A DNA stretch of 64,000 bases from Photobacterium sp. DA100 (GTDB lineage Bacteria; Pseudomonadota; Gammaproteobacteria; Enterobacterales; Vibrionaceae). Positions 1 to 8,546 of the stretch are shown one piece after another. Made by a program: the position numbers and the translations under genes. The stretch covers positions 310,001 to 374,000 of the forward strand of contig NZ_CP119424.1 in NCBI RefSeq assembly GCF_029223585.1. The letters run 5' to 3'. The notes beneath the pieces are model-generated. The model did not search any database. It worked only from the letters and a program-made list of their open reading frames with translations, and had not been told where the DNA came from. Every line of letters begins with the position of its first letter. Position 1 is the stretch's first letter.

Positions 1-981
1 GCTCAGTTCATGTTGCATTGTGGGTTTTTCCCGAGCGAGCTTCAATGCAAAGGCGAACCCCCAGTATTTGATAGCCACCAGCAATGCGCCAAATGCCAGG
101 CCAAAGAAGGTATAGATATTCCAGTCGCTGAAATTCATCCTTGCGCCAATAGCAAAGAAGAACAAGATCAGGAAGAACTCACGCAGCGGCTTTAAATGGA
201 CAGAAATCGCTTGGGATACCCGGCTGGTCGCAATCGAAATCCCGGCAATGAACGCTCCGCTTTCATAAGATAAACCCACCTGGTGGCTTAGTTCAGCCCA
301 GAAGAAGCACCACGCGAGGGTTGCCAGGAAGCTGTATTCCTGTATCACGTCGAACCTTCTGAAAAGGGGAAAGATAATATAGCGCACGCCAATGAATGCC
401 AACGTACAGATCGCGACGAACTTCCCCAGCATCAATAAAAAGCCGACCAACATGGCGTTGCCACTATTCATATTGAGAAAGATAATCACACTGATCGCGA
501 TGATGTCCTGGACCAGCAAGATGCTGGTGATCACCTCACCCATCCGCTGATGATGCAACGTCGTTGTTGGTATTAACTTCAAGCCAATGACCGTACTGGA
601 AAACATCAATGCTGCTGCGCAGATCACTGCATCGAGCAGCGACAGTTGAATTGCCAAGCAGAACAAAAGGGTGATGGTAAAGAAGAAAGCGCAGGTACCG
701 AGCGTAATGATCGCACTCTCTTTGAACAGGTTAAGTAGCTTGTTGGGCTGCAGGTTGAGGCCGATGAGGAATAGCAGCAAGATGACGCCAATATTGCCAA
801 TTTGGGTGATGTGCTCGGGGTGAGGGACTAGGTTGAAGCCGTGGGGGCCGATAATAACACCGGCTGCAATGTAGGCCAGGATAATGGGTTGGCTGGCATA
901 TAAAAAAAGCGTACCGAGGATAGCTGCGCTGATAATAATCGCACATAGTTCAAAGATTATCGGTGCTAGATCAATCGGCAT
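1..981 (-). CDS. CPA2-family monovalent cation:proton antiporter (partial, runs off left edge)
   Basis: An open frame reads from an ATG at 981 down to base 1 without a stop, about 327 codons of the N-terminal membrane domain. The translation is very hydrophobic with roughly nine membrane helices. It carries typical CPA2/Kef features: the AYIAAGVIIGPHG turn, the LLLFLIGLNL helix, a FSSTVIGLK segment and the LLVQDIIAI segment containing the ion-binding Asp. Family members exchange K+ or Na+ for protons at the inner membrane. The C-terminus, where a nucleotide-binding RCK domain might sit, lies outside the window, so Kef type versus RCK-less type cannot be decided. The gene stands alone and points away from the DUF2541 gene. 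Confidence 0.85.
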   Translation of the reverse strand, partial: MPIDLAPIIFELCAIIISAAILGTLFLYASQPIILAYIAAGVIIGPHGFNLVPHPEHITQIGNIGVILLLFLIGLNLQPNKLLNLFKESAIITLGTCAFFFTITLLFCLAIQLSLLDAVICAAALMFSSTVIGLKLIPTTTLHHQRMGEVITSILLVQDIIAISVIIFLNMNSGNAMLVGFLLMLGKFVAICTLAFIGVRYIIFPLFRRFDVIQEYSFLATLAWCFFWAELSHQVGLSYESGAFIAGISIATSRVSQAISVHLKPLREFFLILFFFAIGARMNFSDWNIYTFFGLAFGALLVAIKYWGFAFALKLAREKPTMQHELS

Positions 982-1205
982 ACCGGTTCGACCCCATGAG
1001 AAAATCCCTACAACATGGTGTCACATAAGTTTGGCCTAAGTTGTTATGTTGCGCCTAAGCGTTTAGTTGCATTTAGTGCGGTGGATTGCAGTTGTTGATG
1101 GAAATGTGTGCGTTGACTTACTTGATTTATGGTACGTCGTTCTGTATTGTTGGTTGGGTAATGGTTCTAAGCAATATGGATGTTGCTTGATTAGGCTTAA
1201 TTTGC

Positions 1206-1231
1206 AGCGGGCTGGTGCCCGCTTTTTTTTT
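1206..1231 (+). terminator. Strong plus-strand intrinsic terminator with no plus-strand gene upstream
   Basis: A perfect 7-bp GC-rich stem (AGCGGGC / GCCCGCT, loop TGGT) is followed by eight to nine T residues on the plus strand. Both flanking genes are on the minus strand, so no annotated transcript ends here. On the minus strand the stem is preceded by A residues and lacks a T run. It may end an unannotated small RNA starting after about 1000. Confidence 0.7.
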
Positions 1232-1276
1232 CATTTCTCGTTAGCTATATGGTTCAAGAAATTAACGGCCTGGCAA

Positions 1277-1687
1277 TTAGCGCCGTTTGGTCTGTATTTC
1301 GACAATGCCACGCTTGGTCATTCCTGCCAGATCTGTTTTTTTATTGCCGACACTTTTGTACTTGAAGGTAATTTGTCTCAGGTTACGGGCCTGGTGACGG
1401 GGGACTGAGATGGCGCGGCTGGTTTTTCCTTTCAAGAGAATGCCTAGGTCGTCGGTGACTATTTGACTGCCGTCCCGAAAGTGTAAAGTGATAGATTCCA
1501 TATTAATAATGCCTTGCTTGGACTTGAGGCGCACCTGGCGAATATCGCGATTATGCCGGTTGATATTTACCCGGTCGGTATCCTCTCGGTAGGTAACACG
1601 GCGCTCGGCTAAATGCTCCCAGTCTTTGGCGAAGGCCGGTTGGCTGAAAGTAAGAATCAGGGTAAATAAAAGTAATAAACTTCTCAT
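1277..1687 (-). CDS. DUF2541 (YaaI-like) periplasmic protein
   Basis: A 136-residue exported protein of unknown function. The start at 1687 is chosen because it begins a clean signal peptide (MRSLLLLFTL, hydrophobic core, cleavage after PAFA); the in-frame ATG at 1753 would add 22 residues before the signal sequence. The mature part is basic and rich in beta strands, with VRLKSKQG and ITLHFRDGSQ segments like those of the DUF2541 family, whose E. coli member is YaaI. The family assignment is from recalled sequence similarity and is moderate. It is monocistronic, with no recognisable partner. Confidence 0.6.
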   Translation of the reverse strand: MRSLLLLFTLILTFSQPAFAKDWEHLAERRVTYREDTDRVNINRHNRDIRQVRLKSKQGIINMESITLHFRDGSQIVTDDLGILLKGKTSRAISVPRHQARNLRQITFKYKSVGNKKTDLAGMTKRGIVEIQTKRR

Positions 1688-1873
1688 TGAAAACACCTTA
1701 GTGCATGCATGTAAATTAATGATTTTATTGGGTAATATACAACTTGCATTCACTCTATATATGTTGGTGCGAATTGAACAGGCAGCCCTGTCAGAGTTTG
1801 GTTAAACCGTACCTGGCCGTATTAAAAATCATCTAATTTCGCTTTGTTGGGGGCCGTTTTGTATTCAACCTCA

Positions 1874-1896
1874 TCGCACTGTTAAAAACAGTGCGA
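1874..1896. terminator. Perfect 10-bp hairpin downstream of the RpiR gene
   Basis: TCGCACTGTT and AACAGTGCGA flank an AAA loop. It lies about 70 bases after the stop of the minus-strand RpiR gene. The T-rich side (CTTTTATC) is on the plus strand, so it is an imperfect terminator for rpiR; it may instead be a 3' stabilising hairpin. Confidence 0.4.
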
Positions 1897-1967
1897 CTTT
1901 TATCTGTAGGGGTTGTTCATAGAGGTGTGTACAGTGATTGTTGTATGGATAATTGTGTCTTGTTTCA

Positions 1968-2876
1968 TCAAAAATCAATCGAGGAGAAAGTGCCGAAGAA
2001 CTTGAATAACCCTTCTAATTCTTCAAAGTTATCATCTCCTTCCGTTTGCTTCTGTACCAGAAACAGCAGTAACTCGATAAACAAGAACCCGATAGTGCGG
2101 CTGTGGAAAATTGAGTCAACATCACTGGGCAAGACATACTGCATGTTGCTGTATTTACCATACGGGTTGGACTGGGTGTTAGTGATCACAGTGACATGGG
2201 CCTGTTTACTGTTGAAGAACCGAGTGATATCGATAACCACAGGGTTGAACCGATAGTACGAAAAGGCGACTAAAACATCTTGCTGTTTAACCCCGAGAAG
2301 AGCTTTGGGTAATTCGCCCCTATCAAGTGGCAGCAATACGACTTCAGCGCGACTGTATTTCAATAGGGTTGAGAAATGAATAGCCAATGCTCGTGATGAA
2401 GCCGGGCCAACGACATAGATGGTTCTATTTTTATCCGCAATTAATGCGGCTAGGAGCTCAAGCTCCCTGACGTTGAGCTCATGGGAGAATTGCTCGATAA
2501 GCTTGCTGACGTTGCCAACGTAGCGCTGGACTTCATCTTTCGTATCTATCGGCAAAGTTGTTGCTTTGGATTTACTGGCTTTGCTGGCTTTGCTGGCTTT
2601 GCTGGCATCGATGGGGGAGACAATCGTATTTAAACCGGGATCTTTTTTGAGTGCTCTTTTGAAGGCAGCGTAGCCGGTGAAACCAAGCTTGTTCAAGTAT
2701 CGGCCTATGGTCGCCTTGCTTATTTTGGCTTTTTGAGCGAGGTCGATGATGCCGTAGTAAGTCAGCTCTTCAAAATGAGTGACAATATAATTGTGAAGGT
2801 TGGTTTCTGATTCTGTAAAAGGCTTCAACTGCTCAGCGAGCTGCTTATATGTTTTCAGATCAAGGTTGTCTTTCAT
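1968..2876 (-). CDS. MurR/RpiR-family transcriptional regulator (HTH + SIS)
   Basis: A 302-residue regulator with an N-terminal RpiR-type helix-turn-helix (about residues 35-75, IDLAQKAKISKATIGRYL) and a C-terminal SIS sugar-isomerase domain (about 135-270, with YVVGPASSRALA) that would bind a phosphorylated sugar or other small effector. The domains are joined by a low-complexity linker holding four SKA repeats. ATG 2876 is preferred over the ATG at 2930 because the extra 18 residues match no family feature, but neither has a strong ribosome binding site. It is divergent from the dcuC/lyase pair and probably regulates it. The effector is unknown. Confidence 0.85.
   Translation of the reverse strand: MKDNLDLKTYKQLAEQLKPFTESETNLHNYIVTHFEELTYYGIIDLAQKAKISKATIGRYLNKLGFTGYAAFKRALKKDPGLNTIVSPIDASKASKASKASKSKATTLPIDTKDEVQRYVGNVSKLIEQFSHELNVRELELLAALIADKNRTIYVVGPASSRALAIHFSTLLKYSRAEVVLLPLDRGELPKALLGVKQQDVLVAFSYYRFNPVVIDITRFFNSKQAHVTVITNTQSNPYGKYSNMQYVLPSDVDSIFHSRTIGFLFIELLLFLVQKQTEGDDNFEELEGLFKFFGTFSSIDF
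2575..2606. repeat. 9-bp tandem repeat inside the RpiR-family gene
   Basis: The unit CTGGCTTTG occurs three full times plus five bases. On the coding strand it encodes successive Ser-Lys-Ala triplets in the linker between the DNA-binding and SIS domains. The unit is a multiple of three, so slippage would change linker length without a frameshift. Confidence 0.9.
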
Positions 2877-2976
2877 ACTGTCATGACAAATAAAGTTCGA
2901 TGGGAAATCACATTTCACATCGTTTCTCATCGCAATGCAAAGGCGGTGTCCTCATCGATAAACCTTTATATGTTTG

Positions 2977-2992
2977 TGTGATCTGGATTACA
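2977..2992. promoter_or_regulatory. CRP-like site between rpiR-like gene and dcuC
   Basis: TGTGA-N6-TTACA matches 9 of 10 positions of the TGTGA-N6-TCACA consensus. It sits in the divergent intergenic region, about 100 bases upstream of the RpiR start and 200 upstream of dcuC. Catabolite control would fit a dicarboxylate uptake locus. Confidence 0.55.
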
Positions 2993-3085
2993 GTTTCACC
3001 GCTTTCTTCAGTGCGCTCACGGCAGGGATCAAGCTGGAAGCTCCTTGCGAGTCGAGCAAGGGGATGGCTATCAACATTAAAACGG

Positions 3086-3102
3086 GAAGATTATTAATCT
3101 TC
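3086..3102. promoter_or_regulatory. Perfect palindrome, candidate operator upstream of dcuC
   Basis: GAAGATTA-T-TAATCTTC is an 8+1+8 perfect inverted repeat about 95 bases before the dcuC start. A dyad of this size between divergent regulator and target genes is a plausible binding site for the RpiR-type protein. Confidence 0.45.
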
Positions 3103-3198
3103 TCACACTTTGGGCTGAGAATATTCACTTCCCATGTCGCTTTTATACCTGTCACGCCAAGATGACCTGAATGAATAATATCGAAAAAGGTTATGTCT

Positions 3199-4560
3199 AT
3201 GGTTGCTCTACTCGCACTGCCCATTGTTTTTGGTGCAGGTTATTTGATAGTGAAGAAATACAACACTCAGGCTGTGCTGTTTGGCTCGGGTATCTTGATG
3301 ATGATTATTGGCGCTGTTGCTGGCGGCTCTGAATTTTTGCCCAAAGGGGTCAATAGCTCTGGCGCCACAGTCGTGGACTTCTTCTTGGTGATCCAATCAA
3401 TTAGCTCATCCACATTGGCCAAGTTGGGGTTGATCATCATGGCTGTTGGCGGCTTTTCCAAGTATATGGGCCATATCGGTGCGGCCAATGCGTTGGTGAA
3501 AGTTACTACCAAGCCGCTTTCGGCGATCAACAACCCGTATGTGATTCTGGCGCTGACCTACATCCTGGGGCAGTTCCTCAATGTGTTCATACCGAGTGCG
3601 GTTGGTTTGGCTATGTTGCTGCTTGTTGCCTTGTATCCGGTATTGGTAGGTATTGGCTGTACACCGGCATCGGTTGCCGCCGTGCTGGCGACGACCGCTT
3701 GTCTTGACTTGGGGCCAGCTTCCGGTGCATCGAACAAGGCGGCAGAAGTGATTGGCATTGATGCGGCTTCGTATTTTATTCAGCACCAGCTCTTTGTGGG
3801 AATCTGTACGGCTGTGGTTATCGCCGTGCTGCATTTTGTGTGTCAGAAATGGTTTGACAAGCGTGATGCAAAAAAAGGCGTTAACTACGAGCTTAATACC
3901 AAGGAAGATACCGCGCGCGAAGCTCCGCTGTGGTTTGCTATTCTTCCAGCCTTGCCTTTAGTTTTGCTGCTGACGTTCAGTAAGTTCGCGATCACCGCAA
4001 TTAAAATCGATGTGGTGACCGCCATGTTTATTAGCTTGGCCGTCGCTATGCTGTGCGATTATATCTATTCGAAAGACGGTAGAGCCGTCGCTTCCTCTCT
4101 CAAGGTGTACCTTCAGGGGATGGGGGATGTGTTTGCAGGGGTGGTATCGCTGATTATTGCGGCACAGACTTTTGTGGTAGGTTTAAAGGCTATTGGGTTT
4201 ATTTCCGGCCTGCTGGGTTTAGCGGCACACCTTGGCTTTGGGTACACTATGATGGTGAGTATGCTGGTTGCCATAATCGGTATTACCGCACTTCTGTCAG
4301 GCTCAGGCAATGCGGCCTTCTTCAGCTTTTCGAACTTGGCACCGGATGTCGCCACTCAAGTTGGTGTCTCTACTGCCGCTTTGGCACTGCCAATGCAGCT
4401 ATCAGCGGGTATTTTCCGTTCCTTCTCGCCTGTTGCCGGTGTCGTTATTGCCTGCGCTGGAGTGGCTGGTATCCCACCAACGGAGTTGGTCAAGCGTACC
4501 GCAATTCCAATGATGGGGGGATTGCTGACCGTTCTTCTCATTACATTTATTGGCGCTTAG
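3199..4560 (+). CDS. dcuC: DcuC-family C4-dicarboxylate transporter
   Basis: An inner-membrane carrier of about 453 residues with some 12 hydrophobic segments. It resembles the DcuC family, which exchanges or exports C4-dicarboxylates such as succinate and fumarate, mainly under anaerobic conditions. Supporting segments include GGSEFLPKG near residue 45, LGQFLNVFIPSAVGLAML and LDLGPASGASNKAAEVIG. ATG 3199 is preferred because AAAAAGG lies 8 bases upstream; ATG 3193 is only 2 bases from it. The stop at 4560 abuts the following lyase gene, so the two are probably translationally coupled. True DcuC versus a related carrier for another dicarboxylate or N-succinyl compound is not settled by sequence alone. 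Confidence 0.85.
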   Translation: MVALLALPIVFGAGYLIVKKYNTQAVLFGSGILMMIIGAVAGGSEFLPKGVNSSGATVVDFFLVIQSISSSTLAKLGLIIMAVGGFSKYMGHIGAANALVKVTTKPLSAINNPYVILALTYILGQFLNVFIPSAVGLAMLLLVALYPVLVGIGCTPASVAAVLATTACLDLGPASGASNKAAEVIGIDAASYFIQHQLFVGICTAVVIAVLHFVCQKWFDKRDAKKGVNYELNTKEDTAREAPLWFAILPALPLVLLLTFSKFAITAIKIDVVTAMFISLAVAMLCDYIYSKDGRAVASSLKVYLQGMGDVFAGVVSLIIAAQTFVVGLKAIGFISGLLGLAAHLGFGYTMMVSMLVAIIGITALLSGSGNAAFFSFSNLAPDVATQVGVSTAALALPMQLSAGIFRSFSPVAGVVIACAGVAGIPPTELVKRTAIPMMGGLLTVLLITFIGA

Positions 4561-4570
4561 GATGAAGTAT

Positions 4571-5929
4571 ATGCCCGGTTCAAATGTCTCTGTTTTTGAC
4601 TCAACCCTTTATTCCCCGCTTTTTACCCAAAAGGATATGAAGCGGATATGGTCTGACGATAACCTTATCCAAACTTGGCTAACTTTCGAGAGCAGTATTG
4701 CCAGGGTTCAGGCTGAACTTGGGCTCATTCCGCAGCAGGCTGTCACCTCGATAGAGCAGGTTTGTGTTACCGGCAATATCGACTGGGTTCGGTTGGCGCA
4801 GGATACCCAGTCGGTCGGCATGGCAATCAAACCTTTGGTTGATCAGCTCACAGAGCAAGGTGATGATTACGTTAAAAAGTACCTGCACTGGGGCTGTACA
4901 ACCCAGGACTTGCTGGATACCAGCTTGGCAATGCGGGTAAAGCAAACGCTGGACTTGGTTCGTACCCAGCTAGTTAGTTTGGGCGATCAGCTTGAAGGCA
5001 TGGCCCTTACCCACAAGCAAACCGTGATGGTGGCGAGGACCAATGCGATGGACGCCTTGCCAACCACCTGGGGGCTGCAGGTAAGCAGTTATTTGCAGGA
5101 AGTGACCCGGCACATTGTTCGTCTTGATGAGCTATACCCGCGTGCAATCACCGGCATGTACGGCGGGGCGGTGGGTAACCTATCGTCGATTGGTCCGCAG
5201 GGGCTGGCGGTGCGAAGTGGATTGTTTTCTGCTCTTGGTCTGACTGAGCCTAGAGGGCTGGCTAATGCCAGTTTGGATAATATTGCCGAGCTGATCCAGT
5301 TCTTTGCATTGGTGCACGGCACCCTGTGCCGGATCGCCAACGATACCGAAACCATGGGGCGGGCCTCGATTGCGGAGGTTCGAGAAGGCGAGGCTGGCGG
5401 TGGCTCAAGCACCATGCCGCACAAAGCCAACCCGCGAGCCGCCAATATGATCCAAACCCTATCGCGTATGGGCTGGATGTACGCTGGCAGTGCGCCAAAC
5501 CTGATGGATCAGCATGATGTCCGTTCTGCCTCGATGCGGGTGCTGAACTGGAGTTTGGTGCCGGAGTCGTCATTGGCGGTCTCCACTGCACTGGAACGGG
5601 CCCTGCGGTTGGTAGCGAACCTTGTCGTCAACAAGCAGCGGATGCGTGACAACTTCGAAGCCTCCCGCAACTTTATCATGTCGGAAGCGGTGATGATGAA
5701 AGTGGCCGATAAAGCCGGCCGAGGCGAAGGCTATCGCAGGGTACAAGCCGCCATTGCGAAGGCACCCGCAGAGGGAAGTCTGGCAGAGGTACTGAAACAA
5801 GACGCGGCGGTTTGTGCCATGCTATCACCGCAAGAAATTGATGAGGCCTGCAAGCCGCAACATTACCTCGGTTGCAATGAGGCGCTTATCGACGAGACGA
5901 TTGCACAATATCGTCAGGTAGTGGGTTAA
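4571..5929 (+). CDS. Fumarase/aspartase-superfamily lyase (CMLE/adenylosuccinate-lyase-like)
   Basis: A cytoplasmic lyase of about 452 residues. It has the superfamily signature GGSSTMPHKANP near residues 277-288 and the HWGCTTQD motif near 106-113. Enzymes of this group release fumarate from a substituted succinate, or cycloisomerise carboxymuconate. ATG 4571 is preferred: AGGA at 4559-4562 overlaps the dcuC stop and gives an 8-base spacer. ATG 4562 is an alternative. The usual RT(H/L)xQxAxP stretch reads RTNAMDALP, so one normally conserved position differs. Pairing with a C4-dicarboxylate carrier suggests the product is fumarate that is exported, exchanged or metabolised. The substrate is unknown; pcaB is not assigned because no aromatic pathway genes are nearby. 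Confidence 0.8.
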   Translation: MPGSNVSVFDSTLYSPLFTQKDMKRIWSDDNLIQTWLTFESSIARVQAELGLIPQQAVTSIEQVCVTGNIDWVRLAQDTQSVGMAIKPLVDQLTEQGDDYVKKYLHWGCTTQDLLDTSLAMRVKQTLDLVRTQLVSLGDQLEGMALTHKQTVMVARTNAMDALPTTWGLQVSSYLQEVTRHIVRLDELYPRAITGMYGGAVGNLSSIGPQGLAVRSGLFSALGLTEPRGLANASLDNIAELIQFFALVHGTLCRIANDTETMGRASIAEVREGEAGGGSSTMPHKANPRAANMIQTLSRMGWMYAGSAPNLMDQHDVRSASMRVLNWSLVPESSLAVSTALERALRLVANLVVNKQRMRDNFEASRNFIMSEAVMMKVADKAGRGEGYRRVQAAIAKAPAEGSLAEVLKQDAAVCAMLSPQEIDEACKPQHYLGCNEALIDETIAQYRQVVG

Positions 5930-6015
5930 GTTAGTCTATTAGTATTGCTAAGGAGCTTGTGCCTTCATGCAGGCTCCTCGCCTTGATTAAGCTCCTCAAC
6001 TTTCATTTCACATTA

Positions 6016-6031
6016 CGTGACTTGCATCACG
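6016..6031. promoter_or_regulatory. CRP-like site upstream of the efflux operon
   Basis: CGTGA-CTTGCA-TCACG is a symmetric dyad with 8 of 10 matches to TGTGA-N6-TCACA, about 75-90 bases upstream of the TolC-like gene. It could bind CRP or a relative. Confidence 0.5.
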
Positions 6032-6040
6032 CCCATTGAT

Positions 6041-6062
6041 TTTTAGAGTTATTACTCTAAAA
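6041..6062. promoter_or_regulatory. Perfect 9-bp inverted repeat, candidate operator of the efflux operon
   Basis: TTTTAGAGT and ACTCTAAAA are separated by four bases, 44-65 bases before the first gene of the operon. The AT-rich dyad has the size of a TetR- or MarR-type operator and overlaps the likely promoter. No regulator gene is adjacent. Confidence 0.45.
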
Positions 6063-6105
6063 TTGATATATCTAGCCACTGATACAGGCATATAGGTATT
6101 TCACA

Positions 6106-7560
6106 ATGAGATTAACGCCAGCTGCGGTGCTTACCTGCTGGGCGATGATGGCGGTACCGGCAGCAGCCAGTGCCAATGACACCATTGATAATGACCCACA
6201 TCTTTCATCTTTTGCTGTGGCAACGCCAGCAAAGGCCCAGCAACCTGTCAGCTTTCTTGAGGCTTGGCAGGCTGTCGTCAGCCAAAATGATGGCCTTGCT
6301 GCCGAGCGAGCCAATATTGAGCGAACCCGAAGCATGCAAGATGCCGCGCGGGATTTGTACTTACCCTCCATCAGCGCAACGGCGAAATACACCCGGCTCG
6401 ACAAGCCGGTCGAAATTAAGCCTTCTGATCTAATCGAGAGCATGCCTATCGGCGATGTTGTTTCCGGCTTGCCAATTTTCGATCAGCTGTTTACGTCACA
6501 GCTGACCAAGCGTGAGGTTTTCACCAGCTCAATCCGTGCGGTATGGCCCATTTTTACCGGCGGCCGGATCACCGCGGCGCAGGATATTGCCAAAGGGCAA
6601 ACGGAAGAAGCCACCCAGTTACTTGCGATGAAACAGCAGGCAACCTTTGAGGATCTCTCCAAGTTCTATTTCGGGGTGGCTTTGACCCAGCAAGTACTGG
6701 ATACCCGTATCGAGGTAGAAAATGGTCTCAAGCAGCATTACGAGCGTGCCAAGAAGCTGGAGCAGCAAGGCCAGATAGCCAAAGTTGAACGCCTGCAGGC
6801 ACAAGCGTCTTATGACAAGGCGCGGGTAGAGCGCCAGAAAGCGCAACGGGATATGGAAATTGCCCAAGTTGCCTTGACCAAATTGATCAAAGCCGAAGCT
6901 CCCGCGGTGCCGTCCTCTTCGTTGTTTGTCAACGAGTCGCTGCCTCCTATGTCGTCGTTTTTGAATAAGACGCTGGCTGGCTATCCCGGTCTGCAAATCC
7001 TCGATGCCAAGAAAAAGCAGGCCCAAGGCTTGATGGCGGCCGAGAAGGGCAAGTATTACCCAGAAGTCTACCTGTACGGTAATTACAACCTCCACGAGGA
7101 CGATACGCTGGCAGCGAAAACGGCGCCGGACTGGGCGATTGGCGTTGGGGTCAATATTCCGCTGATTGATAGCTCGGGACGGTCAGGCAAGGTAAAAGCC
7201 GCGCACAGCGCGGTCACCCAGGTGAATTACCTCCGTGCGCAGGCGGAGCAGGATCTTACGGTACTGGTCGAGAAAACCTACCGGGAGGCGATGCAGTCAC
7301 TGGAAGAATATAACGGGTTGGTGTCGAGCTTGGCTCTTGCCAAAGAAAACGTGAGCCTTAGAGAGAAAGCATTCAGCCAAGGCCTGTCGACATCGCTGGA
7401 TGTTGTTGACGCAGAGCTGTATTTGGCAAGTGTGAAAACCCAGCGTACCGCAGCGGCTTACCAATATGTTATCTCTTTGGCCCGCTTGCTGGCGGTCAGT
7501 AGTGAAATCAACAGTTTTAATCAATATCAGCAATATCAGGGGTTAGAGGTTCAGTCATGA
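6106..7560 (+). CDS. TolC-family outer-membrane efflux protein
   Basis: A 484-residue exported protein with a signal peptide (cleavage near AAASA, residue 23) and two repeated alpha-helical/beta regions typical of the TolC/OEP family. These trimers form the outer-membrane and periplasmic tunnel of tripartite pumps. Long helices rich in Ala, Gln and Lys (about residues 190-270 and 390-440) support this. No lipobox is visible, so it is TolC-like rather than an NodT-type lipoprotein. It is the first gene of a tightly packed operon; its stop overlaps the next start by four bases (ATGA). The transported compound is unknown. Confidence 0.88.
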   Translation: MRLTPAAVLTCWAMMAVPAAASANDTIDNDPHLSSFAVATPAKAQQPVSFLEAWQAVVSQNDGLAAERANIERTRSMQDAARDLYLPSISATAKYTRLDKPVEIKPSDLIESMPIGDVVSGLPIFDQLFTSQLTKREVFTSSIRAVWPIFTGGRITAAQDIAKGQTEEATQLLAMKQQATFEDLSKFYFGVALTQQVLDTRIEVENGLKQHYERAKKLEQQGQIAKVERLQAQASYDKARVERQKAQRDMEIAQVALTKLIKAEAPAVPSSSLFVNESLPPMSSFLNKTLAGYPGLQILDAKKKQAQGLMAAEKGKYYPEVYLYGNYNLHEDDTLAAKTAPDWAIGVGVNIPLIDSSGRSGKVKAAHSAVTQVNYLRAQAEQDLTVLVEKTYREAMQSLEEYNGLVSSLALAKENVSLREKAFSQGLSTSLDVVDAELYLASVKTQRTAAAYQYVISLARLLAVSSEINSFNQYQQYQGLEVQS

Positions 7561-8546
7561 GAAACGGCAAATCACGCGCGACGTTGATCGCCACTGTAGT
7601 AACAGGTACCGCAGTGGTTGGCTGGCTAGGTTATCAGTTTTGGCTGGCCCATCAGCCGGCCCCTATCCGTATGCAGGGGCAAATCGAAGCCCAGCATTAC
7701 AATATTTCATCCAAGGTGCCGGGACGTATCGAGCAAGTGCTGGTGCGCAAAGGCGATAAGGTTGCGAAAGGAGATTTGATCTTCACGCTCTCGAGCCCGG
7801 AAATTGATGCCAAACTCGAGCAGGCCCGTGCCGGTGAACAGGCGGCCGATGCAATGTCCCAACAGGCAGAGCACGGAGCACGATCCCAGGAAATCGCTGC
7901 AGCGCGGGACCAATGGCAAAAAGCCAAAGCGGCGGCCAGTTTGATGGCGAAAACCTACCGTCGAGTTGATAACCTCTTCAACGAGGGGGTGATGGCAGAG
8001 CAGAAGCGCGATGAAGCCTATACCCAGTGGCAAGCCGCCCGCTACACCGAGCAAGCGGCCTACCAGATGTACACTATGGCCAAAGAAGGTGCGCGGGTAG
8101 AAACAAAACGCGCGGCGGCCGAAAAGGCCAGGATGGCGGCTGGTGCGGTGGCGGAAGTAGAAGCCTACGCGGCAGATACCCAGATCTCTAGCTGGTTCGA
8201 CGGCGAAGTGAGCCAAGTGTTGCTGCACGAAGGCGAGCTGGCCCCACAAGGGTTCCCGGTGGTGAGCGTTGTGGATATGGATGACGCCTGGGCGGTATTC
8301 AATGTTCGTGAAGACAATTTGAAGTACTTCCAGCAAGGCAGTGAGTTTGCGGCAACCGTGCCGGCTCTTGGTGACAAGGCCTATACCTTCAAGGTGACAC
8401 ATGTTGCGGTGATGGGGGATTTTGCCACCTGGCGTACAACGGATGCCGCTCAGGGGTTTGATATGCGCACGTTCGAAGTGGAAGCGCGCCCTGTTGAGCC
8501 GGTGGCTGGGCTGCGTGTCGGCATGAGTGTGATTGCAAGCAAATGA
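7557..8546 (+). CDS. HlyD-family periplasmic adaptor (membrane fusion protein)
   Basis: A 329-residue adaptor with one N-terminal membrane anchor (about residues 8-28), a biotinyl-lipoyl half near residues 45-80 (YNISSKVPGRIEQVLVRKGD), an Ala/Glu/Lys-rich coiled-coil hairpin (about 85-205) and a C-terminal barrel region (GEVSQVLLHEGELAPQG). Such proteins link an inner-membrane pump to a TolC-type channel. It overlaps the genes on both sides by four bases. It resembles adaptors that work with ABC-2 type exporters (YhiI/YbhG class). Confidence 0.88.
   Translation: MRNGKSRATLIATVVTGTAVVGWLGYQFWLAHQPAPIRMQGQIEAQHYNISSKVPGRIEQVLVRKGDKVAKGDLIFTLSSPEIDAKLEQARAGEQAADAMSQQAEHGARSQEIAAARDQWQKAKAAASLMAKTYRRVDNLFNEGVMAEQKRDEAYTQWQAARYTEQAAYQMYTMAKEGARVETKRAAAEKARMAAGAVAEVEAYAADTQISSWFDGEVSQVLLHEGELAPQGFPVVSVVDMDDAWAVFNVREDNLKYFQQGSEFAATVPALGDKAYTFKVTHVAVMGDFATWRTTDAAQGFDMRTFEVEARPVEPVAGLRVGMSVIASK

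Noticed and set aside
10..195. Plus-strand frame opposite the truncated antiporter
   Set aside because: The minus strand carries the conserved membrane protein; the plus frame is its shadow.
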